A stretch of DNA of 64,000 bases, from assembly GCA_021030905.1 (NCBI GenBank), contig JAGFMI010000001.1, positions 3,244,094-3,308,093 of the forward strand. Reading direction: 5' to 3'. The DNA comes from Pyrenula massariospora (Eukaryota > Ascomycota > Eurotiomycetes > Pyrenulales > Pyrenulaceae). Positions 45,337 to 55,333 of the stretch are shown here, one piece after another; position 1 is the first letter of the stretch; each line of letters begins with the position of its first letter. The notes under the pieces are model-generated. The model was given only the letters and a program-made list of their open reading frames with translations, did not search any database and was not told the origin of the DNA. Both the position numbers and the translations under genes were made by a program.

Positions 45337-48081
45337 TCACTGAGTCGACAACTCAGGCCATTGAGGGTCCCACGTTTCGAAGATAGTGTCCAAATCCATA
45401 TCAAGATCATAGGGATTGACTCCAAACTGTTTCAAGGTTCTATTAGCAAGACACCGCTCGACCTATCGGATCTTCAACTAACCTCGGGGTAATCGCTGTC
45501 CAGCCATTCTGATACGGGGAAGAGTGGTATATCACTATGACTACCAGTTTGCATCATCTAGTGGTATTTGTCAACTCAAAATGAAACATACTTTGAGCTA
45601 CTAGATGAAGTGTTCTGAAAAGGCTGACACGTCTCGAAACAAGGAGAATGAAGTGATTCTTACGCTAATCGGTTCTCTCGGATCTACAGTGGTTGGAATA
45701 TACTCGTTTAAAAGAGAGGTTTGTTGTCTCCCAATGCGCTTATAATGCAGATCCAAAAACCTTTGCGCAAGGGATTGTTTGGCTGTTTGACGAGACTCTT
45801 TTGCTGAATGTATCTTGAGCAATAGAATAGACGCGAACAGAGTGATAAAGCACCAAGGTTCTGCAGAGGAAGGGCGGAGATATGTGTCCTCCATAAATGG
45901 AAGACATTTCTCGATAGCTTCGATGGTAGGTTCTGAGCCAGTCGTAATGATGCTGGTCAAGTCTGCTTATAATGTCAGAGTCCCGAAAACATGCTCGTCT
46001 ATACAAAGTAATAAACATTGCTTGGTAAATGTCAAAAAAACTGAAGATACTAGGAAGGAATTTAGGAAAGATACTACCGACCTTCGTGCTGCAGAACAGT
46101 GATGTGGGTAAGAGTCAGCGAAGCTAGCAAGGCATCATTTCTGAGCAGGGACAGAATCTGAACTCCTGATCCTGTTAACTTATCGTGTAAGAGAAGGATG
46201 TCTCTCGAAGTATCATAACAAATAGTTTCTGAAAGCCGATATCTGCCGTTGGGTCTCTGGAGGTACGGTCGATGCAGAGCTAGAATACATTCCTTCAGTT
46301 GGAAATGCAGGAATGAATAGGCAAGAATGGGTAGCTTTGAGCCATTCCTCTCCTGCGCCTCTTCAAAATGCCAAGACGGGAGAGCATCTAGCGCTTCCAT
46401 AACGAGATGAGTGTATCGCAAGATATCGTCGTACTTGAGGGTCTTTGAAAATTTAGCGCTAAGCAAGCGTTGAGATATTTCGAGACGTAATGACCAGCTA
46501 CGAGAGCTATGATATTGGTAAGAAGCATTGGTATACTCATATGTTGGTTTTGATATAGGGCTATCTTTTGATCTTTCTCCGAAGTCCTTGTCGTCAACAT
46601 TTGTAGGAGGAGCAACATCAGCATCAATGTTGTGAAGCAAAGTAGGAAGGCCAAATTCGAACGCGTTCTGAAGGTCTAACTCACAAAGGACGGCCCAAAT
46701 CCGTCGTTTCATCTCTCTCATGTAAGGACTATCGACGGTCGAAGATGAGTCGCGATGTAGCCCATCTATGATTGCATTTTGAACCAAAGAGCCAGTCTGT
46801 TTCCAGTAGCTCTTCTTTCCGACCATGTTTAATCGTTTCGCAAGATAAAGTAAACACGACACCTGGTAGTGCACGAGCTTATGATGCTTTGGACTTTGTT
46901 GCTTTGACCAGTCATCACACATAGAGATCCACCGCAATGGCATGGTTTGATACTGGACTGGGATAGACGTGGAATTATTGGAGCTGGCGTAAGTACAAGC
47001 GGATATGGATAAGATAGCCAAAATAAGCGCCGTCATCGTAGGATAGCGAGTTCGTCCAGGTATCCAGAAGTTGGTATATTGTCTCTGAAATGTCGGAACA
47101 TGGACAATTCGATGGAGCTGTTCTAGATGATCGAGATAGAACGAAATCAAGGCGTCCGTAACCTCTTTGGGAGGGAGAAGACTCTCTAGGGACACCTCAT
47201 CCTGAGAAGGAAAATTGGATTTCCAATAAGTTTTGTCAGGCTTGTGCTTTCTAAGATATACCCCAAGAGGTTTCCAGTATTGATCAACAGTCTCTTTGAC
47301 GAGGGGAAAGAGTTCTGGAATCTATCAGAATTATTAATGGATTTGACAGAGAACTTGGAAACGTTGCATCCTCACTTCATCAAAGAATCGGAATAGAGAA
47401 TGCTGGCTATAATATATTCGTGGAGATCGTCTACTCGGATCGGTGGGTTCTCTATCGCTGGAGTTAGGTAAGATTGGGGAAGAATCAACCCTGGCATCTG
47501 GTGGTCGTGTTGTTGGACCAGATTGAGCGTGTTCTATAGCGCGTGAGGGTTCTGAGCTTGGGTCGTGGAGAGCTGGGCTCTGGGCTTCTTCAAGCTTCCC
47601 ATTTAGCAGGACAACCTGATCAGACTCGGTATCATCTATGATTACACGCAGGTTTTTCGTGTGGTCGCCTTTCTCATGCTGTTCGTGGATCTCAGAAAGC
47701 AATGCCCTCAGCTGGGCGATCTCTGCTTGAAGATCTCGAATCTGATCACTATTGTGTTGCCCTTGCTGCTCGATGGCTCGGCTCAATGTAGGTGATGGTT
47801 GTGTCGGTTCTGTCTCGAATGAACACCGTTCTGGTCTTCCTGTCCTGATACATCTCCGACATGGCGAATTTCGGTCGCAAGATAGCTTGGTCGGATTATT
47901 CATTAGCAAAGGTAGGTTGACTTAGAACCAGAGTGAGCAAAAGACAACACACCTTCTGCTTCCTGCATTCTACGCAACTCAATCGGACTCGCTTCTTTCG
48001 GCTCTGACTTCGTCTTCCGCTGGGAGCGACAGCTTGTGCGGGCATTTCGGAGCTCTCAAGGTTAGAGCCTGATGATAGCAT
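45337..48081 (-). CDS. Zn2Cys6 transcription factor with fungal-specific middle domain
   Basis: Seven exons (47953-48081, 47376-47885, 46078-47321, 45664-45952, 45592-45614, 45483-45540, 45337-45426) give 780 aa. The nuclear regulator binds CGG-type half-sites. The zinc cluster has cysteines at 36, 39, 46, 52, 55 and 64 (CX2CX6CX5CX2CX8C), preceded by the basic segment GRRSQSRKKRVRLS. A coiled coil for dimerisation follows at about 85-115 (DQIRDLQAEIAQLRALLSEI). The fungal-specific regulatory domain begins near HLEQLHRIVHVPTFQRQYTN and includes YMREMKRRIWAVLCELDLQN. The acidic C-terminus (SEWLDSDYPE, then DLDMDLDTIFETWDPQWPE) looks like an activation domain. Intron 3 is long (125 bp) and an alternative donor/acceptor pair is possible; the 23-nt exon 5 is inferred from frame. 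It is head-to-head with an MFS gene, suggesting a local target. Confidence 0.85.
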
Positions 48082-48698
48082 TCTTCGAGCCTTTCCAGAA
48101 GTACGTTGATTTTAACGATACGCCTTTCACCTTCAAAAAGACCCTGAAATTAGCTTGGTAGGTTCTCTGAGAGAGAGAGAAGAGAAAAGAAACCGGAACT
48201 AAGCAGGATCGCCGATTGGCCAATCTATCTATCATTCAGCGCGCAACGAAGGGCTTTCAGGGGGAGGGGATCAGCAATTCTCCCATTGTATTGGGGCTTT
48301 TGCAATGTTGAAAGGTAAGTGCATGATGAGAAACTTGGATTATTACCACCTGCTATTCTATGGTTCCCACTTTCATTCTCTCAGGTCGATAAGTGTGTGC
48401 CGAGGAAAGCGCTGTCTTGCAGTGAACTCCGACTATCTCCGACTCAATATGATTTCTAGCAACTGTCAAAGTCTTCGACTGGGAGATGAACTCGGCGAAC
48501 TCGGAGATGACAACTGCAAATGCGGTCAACGATTGACGAGATCCATGTCTAGCTATGATGAAAAGGTATAAATAATCTGCTCATTTAGTCTTTCCTATCT
48601 GCGCAAATTTTCTTGTCGTACACCTCATTCCCCATATTCCATCACTCTACTTCGTATTATTGTAGGCTATTCGTCCCCACCACTATCTTGCTGTCGTT
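48082..48698. promoter_or_regulatory. Shared divergent promoter, Zn2Cys6 regulator and MFS transporter
   Basis: This 617-bp gap separates the two head-to-head genes. It contains a perfect 12-bp palindrome GATTGGCCAATC (48214-48225), i.e. two inverted CCAAT boxes. It also has two direct repeats of CGG-containing words in opposite orientation: CTCCGAC twice, 10 bp apart (48427-48443), and CTCGG twice, 9 bp apart (48491-48504). Zn-cluster proteins bind CGG pairs, so these are reasonable candidate operators for the neighbouring regulator. Confidence 0.5.
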
Positions 48699-50260
48699 AT
48701 GTCTTCACGGGCAACAAATACCGTTCTCGATATTAAGCCAGAGTCCGACCTGGAATCAAAACCAGACAGTGTTTCTGGCGATGAAGTGCTAGAAGATAGG
48801 GCTGTCGAGAAGGCACAACAGGCCGTGCCTCAATTCCCCGAAGGTGGCATCAAGGCTTGGTTGGTTGTGCTGGGCTGTTGGTGTACTTCATTTACCTCGT
48901 TTGGATATGTTAATTCCTTTGGGTAAGTCAACACTAAATGGACAAAGCGAGTGCACGACTTCGGCGGCTGATGATTTTATGCTGCCCAGAGTCTACGAGA
49001 CGTACTATCTTCAGACTTTCCTCTCGGATTACTCTCCGTCCACCGTTGCTTGGATTGGTTCTATCCAAGCCTTCGCCCAGTTCTCGGCCACATTGATCAG
49101 TGGTCCAGTGACAGATCGATATGGAGCAATGGTACGATTGAATCTGACCGAGTAGTTATGGCCCTTATATGTGCCATGTTCAATGTTGGGCAAACCTTAC
49201 TGACAAGTAACGTTGTTTCCTAGGTTGTTATCTGGCCTTTTTCTCTCTTGCTTGTCATCGCCATGATGTTGACCAGCCTTTGTACGGAATTCTATCAGTT
49301 TCTCCTCTGCCAGGGAATCCTTCTCGGCATTTCCTCAGGCCTGATCTTCGCTCCAGCGCTCTCGGTTGTTGGTCAATACTTTTTCAAGAAACGAGCTATG
49401 GCAATGGCCTTTGCGTCGACTGGCTCTCCCATCGGTGGCATCATCTTCCCCGTCATAATGACAAATTTGCTCCAGAATCCAAACGTCGGGTTTCCTTGGG
49501 GTCAACGCGTTTGCGCTTTCCTGAGCCTCTTTCTACTCGCCATAGCTTCCGTCACTATTCGTCCGACTGGAATGAGAAGAAAGGGTAATTTCCTTTTGCT
49601 TGGAGCTTTTCTAAAGCCTGCATACTCCCTCCAGGTCGCAGCACTGTTTATGGTTGTTCTCGGAATTTGGACTCCTTACTTCTACCTCGCGGAGTATGGC
49701 TTGGCCCACGGAATGACACCTAAGCTTGCCTCCTACTTGTTCGCTATGATCAACGGGGGCTCGTTCGTGGGGCGTATGCTTGGTGGTACTGTTGCTCAGT
49801 ATCTTGGCCAATTCAATGTCATTACCTTTGCATGTTACAGCTCCGCTATATTGCTATTCTGCTGGCTAAAGATTTATACATCTGCTGGACTAATCGTGCT
49901 GTCCGTTCTATTTGGAGCGACAAGTGGTATTGTCATAGCATTAATGATGTCGACTGTGGCGCACACGGCAGATCATCCAAGTAAGGTATGTCCGCGAAGT
50001 CATTCTGTCAGAGGGCGTGTTAGCTGTACTACCTTATCGACTCTGTCTAACAGGCTATACAGATTGGCACTTATGTTGGAATGTCAACATTTGTTATTGG
50101 GTTTGCTGGCCTGGCCGGAACTCCAATCGCTGGTGCTTTGATTCATTCCTATAGGGGATACACTCCGGCTATCTCATTCAGTGCGTCTGTTATTATGGCT
50201 GGTGCTATTATCATCACCTTCGCACGATATGCATATTCTAAACACCAATTCATCGCCTAA
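48699..50260 (+). CDS. MFS transporter, monocarboxylate (MCT/SLC16-like) family
   Basis: Four exons (48699-48922, 48990-49131, 49224-49985, 50054-50260) with introns of 67, 92 and 68 bp give 444 aa. The hydrophilic N-tail (about 1-45) ends in the fungal MCT signature [20 protein letters not shown] at TM1. This is followed by [20 protein letters not shown] and the loop motif [15 protein letters not shown]. Later pieces include [20 protein letters not shown], the [20 protein letters not shown] segment conserved in fungal MCTs, and [20 protein letters not shown] near the end. Twelve membrane segments are plausible. Fungal members include Mch-type and riboflavin (Mch5) or metabolite exporters, so the substrate is open. 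Divergent placement beside a Zn2Cys6 regulator suggests co-regulation. Confidence 0.92.
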
Positions 50261-50929
50261 GGGAACCAGGTCTCATAAAGCGATATGCGACACACCCGCG
50301 GTGATCATTAAAATGTCAATTTCTGTTGAAGTGAGACAAGTGAACAGTCTGTAGAAAAGCTTGATCAGTTTAAGCAAAAGCATAGACTTACACTGCGTAA
50401 ATAGAAGGTCTCTCAACTCTGGTATTATAGACAATGCATAATGGCATACTTTATTGCGATATCCTTCTAGAAAGGAGTAATCGGGAAAAATTCATCCTTG
50501 ATAAGGAAAGTTTGAAGGCTCGACAATAATGACATTAAAATAAAATGAAAATGTCTCTTTGATAGCCGAGCTTGCGGGCCGGAGATTGACTTTTCTCTCC
50601 CTTAAGAGGTCATCGCGATATTCTAAAAATTTTGTGATAATATCATCTGAACGCTTGCCTATCTCCTCACGAATATTTTTGGGTCGTATTTCCCCGCTGA
50701 CGGAACGATAAGTAGTTTTCCTCCGTGCAAATCAAGATCATCGAAAGAGTTAAGCACTTCGTGCCGAAGAAGCAGACCGAGGCCTGCGCAGAGCTAAAGG
50801 TGTGCCTAGGTCGGGTATTGGAGATCTGTAAGATGAGATGGTGCGTGCGTGCATGTGGAGGGTGTTCGGAGATGGGAAGGATCGAGTCTGGGTTGGTTAA
50901 GAAGATGTAAAGAGAAGATTGCAGGGCGA
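50261..50929. other. Intergenic region downstream of the MFS gene
   Basis: AT-rich non-coding DNA up to about 50720, then G/T-rich sequence on the plus strand that leads into the repeat array. No gene was recognised. Confidence 0.4.
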
Positions 50930-51765
50930 ACCTGTAAGATGGTGGTACCTGAAGTGGTCGATGAGGATGAGAAGGATTGAGTGCATGCTTGGTATAAGAA
51001 GAAAGAGGTTGCTGGGCTGAGAGCTGCGGTCGAGGCTAGGTAACAGAAGTCGTAACTTATCTGATTGTTAGTAATAGAATCTGCTTGGCGTATATTCAAC
51101 GCACCACAACTTCTTACACTCGGCCTTTGGTGGCGATATTTGATGATCGGGACGGGAAGAATTGGGTGCGGCTTGGACAAATGTTGTAGACGTGACCGTG
51201 TATGTCTGGTGTGTGTGTGGAGGGAGGATGAGATGAAAAGGTGATAGGGCTAGTAGCCGCGATGGCGGTATTATGAGTGGTCGGACCGGTCGAATCGTTG
51301 TGGTAGTCCGAACTGGAGGATATATGCTGGGGTTAAACAGAAGTCGTGAGCGATAGAGAGAGGAGAATGAGAAAGAGGTTGTAAGCTAGCAGCTGCGGTG
51401 GCGGTATTCGAAGTGTTTGATCGTGGGTGTGAGTTGGATAAATGTCATAGACGTCACGCTTGCGTGTCTGGTGGTAGAGGAGGAGTAGAAAGAAGAGGAG
51501 TCGGTTTCTTGCTGGTCAGGGAGGTAGGGTAGCATATGAGGAAGATAAAAAAGGGAGAGTAAGAAGGAAAAAGGTCGTAGGGATAGTAGCCGCGATGGTG
51601 GTAATTAAATTGGTCTGACGGGATAGGACTTCTTAGGTGCATGTTGAGTAGATGTTGTTGACGTCGAGGTCGTTTGTCTGGAGCGTAGAAGAGAAGGGAG
51701 AAGTAGAATAGCGAAAAGATTGTAAGGCTAGCAGCCACGGTGGTGGTATCCGGATGGGTGATCGA
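50930..51765 (+). repeat. Degenerate two-box repeat array
   Basis: Two diverged motifs recur. Box A, roughly GTAAGGCTAGCAGCCGCGGT followed by GGCGGTAT and then AGTGGTCGATC, occurs at about 51246-51285, 51381-51423, 51576-51618 and 51721-51764, with partial copies at 50938-50963 and 51011-51035. Box B, roughly TTGGATAAATGTTGTAGACG followed by a variable stretch and TGTCTGGTG, occurs at about 51172-51210, 51433-51474 and 51641-51682. Box B precedes box A by 74, 143 and 80 bp. The linkers are purine-rich (GAGGAG, AAGAAG). The array is asymmetric, with G and T on the plus strand. I recognise no known element; it is a local tandem family with large divergence between copies. Confidence 0.65.
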
Positions 51766-52125
51766 CAAGGGAGACGACGTTAAATTGTAAGCAATCTGAT
51801 GGAAATAATCAGCGGGATTTTCGTGGCCCCTAGCAAGTGTACGAATGTACAGAGCAAGGCTACCCAAGGGTTCCTTAGGCTTGACTGAGCCACCACCCAG
51901 AACGTACGGCAAATGTGATGATCGGGGGTAGTATTTGGATCCCTCTCCATAATCCGTCAACCTGAAGATCCTGGATATCACTGTGATTTGACTGTGCCAG
52001 CTTCTAGCCTCAAGCGGTGAAGAATCGTATGAAATGTTCAAGCATAGTAGTCGTAATATCTGACAAGAGGGGGTCACTAAATCGTCCGCATCTTTGATGA
52101 TTTTCTCTTTCAGAGTAGTGCTCAT
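51454..52125 (-). CDS. Doubtful hypothetical ORF running into the repeat array
   Basis: The open frame from ATG 52125 encodes 223 aa. Residues 1 to about 125 look like normal protein (CQILRLLCLNISYDSSPLEA, YYPRSSHLPYVLGGGSVKPK, GSLALYIRTLARGHENPADY). From about residue 130 the sequence is the reverse translation of the repeat array and becomes Ser/Pro/Tyr/Phe-rich. This suggests a gene fragment truncated by or fused to repeat DNA, or an unseen intron near 51760. I do not recognise the family. It could be a real small gene whose last exon was misread. Confidence 0.35.
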   Translation of the reverse strand: MSTTLKEKIIKDADDLVTPSCQILRLLCLNISYDSSPLEARSWHSQITVISRIFRLTDYGEGSKYYPRSSHLPYVLGGGSVKPKEPLGSLALYIRTLARGHENPADYFHQIAYNLTSSPLSITHPDTTTVAASLTIFSLFYFSLLFYAPDKRPRRQQHLLNMHLRSPIPSDQFNYHHRGYYPYDLFPSYSPFFIFLICYPTSLTSKKPTPLLSTPPLPPDTQA

Positions 52126-52900
52126 CTAAACACAGACACGGGGGCATGAGTCATTCAACAGACGGTTGCCGAAGCTCAGTGTTGATGTGTCCATTGGCGA
52201 AAAACCCCTGTGGAATATCGGTATTGTGAACTTATTGATGGTCACGTTTAAGTTTTCAAGGCGACAATACCTAAAATTTGTTAGGTGAGAGGACCTTCGG
52301 ATCAGTGGAGCGCCTCAACAGTCCGCCTCAGCAGTCTGCTGACGAATATCACTCTTTTTGGTGACAATTCTATCCTAGTATAGGAGCAACACCTGTCACG
52401 TACGTACACCAGTTTTATGAGAGCGCAATCACCACCATTCTGAGAGAGCTGGGTAATAAATAGGCTGCCTAGCCGAAGGTGATACCGATGCTAGTATCAA
52501 AGCTGGAGCTGTTACTATCACTGTTATCAAAGCTGTTGCTAGAGCCTTCCAACATCTCCACTAGAGAAAAAAGATCTGAATAACGCGGGATTGTCATGAA
52601 AAGTCATTATCAAAGCTCTAATACTGAGTGAATTTATAAAAGCCCCGATCGGAGGACATCGCTTCCTAAAATTATTTTTCGTATTCTGTACCCTCGATGA
52701 AATCTTACCACACGCAACCAATGAGCCTACATATAGACCCTACACACCAGAGTAGGTGGATCGAAGCTGGAAACGTGAGCATCAGGCCTGTCAGTCAGGT
52801 CAAGAGCCAGAACGTACTTCTCGGGGGAGCAAACACCGGCGGAAGAGGAGGAAGGATCAAATCGTTTCTGAAAGCAGAATTCTTGCATTTGGGTTGAGCC
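52126..52900. other. Intergenic region downstream of the second regulator
   Basis: Non-coding DNA with TATCAAAGCT repeated three times between 52496 and 52615. No gene was recognised. Confidence 0.35.
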
Positions 52901-55333
52901 TCAACCGGATCCTGCGCCAATACTTGAACGTACTGGATCGATATCGCCGAGCCAGGCATCCCATTGTGCCCAGTCGATGATTTCGCCATTAGCAGTATCA
53001 AGCCAGTAGTCTTGAGCTAGAATGGCATCTGTATCTAGATTCATCATGTCGGCCGCTCCATTGGTAAAAGAACCGTCGTCTAGAGTATCACCGAGCCAGA
53101 ATGCATCATCTCCAGTCCGTGCGCTTCCTTGGATATGGGTTGCATTTTGCTTTTTCATTGGATATTCTTGCGGGTGAGCTTCAGGTAGTACTTCTGCTGA
53201 CCTCAGGTTCTCATCTGGCCATGTTGCGTGTGTGTCCTTGGTTCTTAATCCCTCTTTTTCGTCAGGGATCTCTTGTCTCCTGCTCCTGGCGATTGCCATT
53301 TCTCTCCTTATTTTAGCTTCTTCCCGTTGTTCTCGAAGTTGGGTAATGTACTTTGGCGGATCGGGAATTGTCATTCTGTCTTTCGTTAGAGCGGCTACCC
53401 GAGCATTAAATGCTTTTAAACAAAGATTTCCAACAGCCGCATAGATCAGCTTTTTGAGGTTGAGCAGCATTTCTAAATTGTTTTCATAAAGACTGTCAAT
53501 GAGTCGCCAAGTCTTCGTAGCGTCTGGATGAAGAGGATCGGCTCGGAGTGTGTCGAGGATGTGGATGATAGCATGCCATTGGATGAAGTAGGGTATGTTC
53601 CAAGCAAATCGTCGGAGCTGCGGGCTTGATTGCATCATGTTGTACTGCTCTAGAAGTTGAACGACAATGTTCCAAACGAATGCCTTTTCCGAAGCAGGAA
53701 CCTGGTCCAGGTGAGCCCATCTGCGTGGATGATGTGCTATGAATCTAATTAGGTTTGTTGATAAACGGCCGCCGAGTAGGGTCAAAAGTTGCAGTGGCTG
53801 AGATGGATCGCAGAATCGTAGGTATTTTGACTCGATCATGTCTTCAATTTCCTTAATGAATCCATCTTTCATCGTCAAATCATCCATGGCAACGTATTCA
53901 TCAGATGTAAACCCAGCCTTGTGTGTCTTTCGCATGCTGGACATTTGGGTAGAAGCAAAACTTGCCAAATCCGATCTCAACATGCACCATATCATCTCTG
54001 TTGGTCTAGTCGATTCAGAAGCAGCTTCCGTCATTGCCGGATATAGATCGATATCATTAATGTTCGCAGGCTTTCTGGGTGTAGTCTCATCCAGTTCGAA
54101 ATTTCGAAATTTAGCCTGACCACTGAGTTCAGCCGCGCGAAAGTCATGCATTCGTATCTGCCACCAAATGCGTCGGCGGATTTCGGTTTCAAAAGGCGAT
54201 AATCCTAGCAATGTGCCATCAAGGCGCATCCCCATACCTTCTGCAACACGAATGGCCACCCCAGTAAGACTCCATACAGCGCGCGCATCGTAGGTGTTTC
54301 GGATAGAGAAAATATGAAGCACCAGTGCTTGCAAAACAACAATGCTGGTGCTGCTCATGAACCTTGCGCGTGATAAGGCTGCTTTTGTGGCAGCCACGTA
54401 GCGGGGAAGTAGAACGGCTCGGGCCTCTCCTAATATTTCATGGCATTCATCTTCTGTAAGGGACAAAATAGCCGTACTATATATAGCGAACATGAGCGCT
54501 TCAAAGCCTTTTGGGATAAGCTCCATATTAGTGACTGCCTTTTCAATTGCAGACTGTAAGCTTGGTACGTGCACCAATTTTGAAAGAGGATTAACGTTCT
54601 CACGGAACGCCTGCCACAGTTGATGGACCACCTCTGCGGATGGGTGGGAGAGTGCAACGATGGGTGTGTTCCAGCCAAGAACATACGAAAAGTCATTATC
54701 GGGAGTTTCATCGTCACTTTCATCATTTGTCGAATCTTCTCCTAGACCGTTCTCATCGCCATGAATCTGACCATATAGTAAGTATTTGCATACCGGCTAG
54801 AGGGTCTTGTAGTAACTATGCGATGAATGACGTACCTCATCTGCAACCCTCGACCACAAACTGCTGTTGGAGACTTAGCTTCGATCGTCAGAATCGACCG
54901 ATGGTGCTTACTTGTCTACGAACTTTGTGCCACTATGTCCATGTAATAGCTGAGGCTTAAAGATTGTTTCCTGTGGTTCGGACATAATTATGCCTAATGT
55001 TGGTAGTCGCTGTTCGACTTCAGGCATCCTAGAGTCAGTCATTGTATGATGATGCTCCGTTTCTGAAGTGCCAGACACTTTGTTGGGATCGATGCCTCTC
55101 TCCTGAAGTAACGCTTCATAGCGTTTTAGTCGTTCAACGACTAATTCATTCTTTGGGAATTTTCTTTTCCTTCGAGCTGGTTTAGGTGGGATAAAAATGC
55201 ATTGCACATTGTGTCTAACGCAAGAACCACATGGGTTTTGTTTGTCACACTTGACTTTCCGCTTATAGCAACGGTCGCAGGCGAAATTAGACTTTGTAGG
55301 CGATGTTCTCAGCAAAAGTTCTGAGGCGTTCAT
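52901..55333 (-). CDS. Zn2Cys6 transcription factor with fungal-specific middle domain (second copy type)
   Basis: Three exons (54912-55333, 54836-54863, 52901-54766) with 48- and 69-bp introns give 771 aa. The zinc cluster has cysteines at 19, 22, 29, 35, 38 and 45 (CX2CX6CX5CX2CX6C). A basic linker (PPKPARRKRKFPKNE) and a short coiled coil (LVVERLKRYEALLQERG) follow. The 28-nt second exon completes NSLWSRVADEIHGDENG, a segment conserved in this subfamily. The regulatory domain (about 180-560) includes LVHVPSLQSAIEKAVTNMEL, RVAEGMGMRLDGTLLGLSPF and EIRRRIWWQIRMHDFRAAEL, the last two being hallmarks of fungal_trans domains. The acidic C-terminus (YWLDTANGEIIDWAQWDAWL) resembles an activation domain. 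No target gene lies within 2.5 kb upstream, so its regulon is not evident. Confidence 0.92.

Noticed and set aside
48305-48571. 88-codon ORF in the regulator/transporter promoter
   Set aside because: No recognisable motif; it overlaps the candidate CGG and promoter elements and looks like chance.
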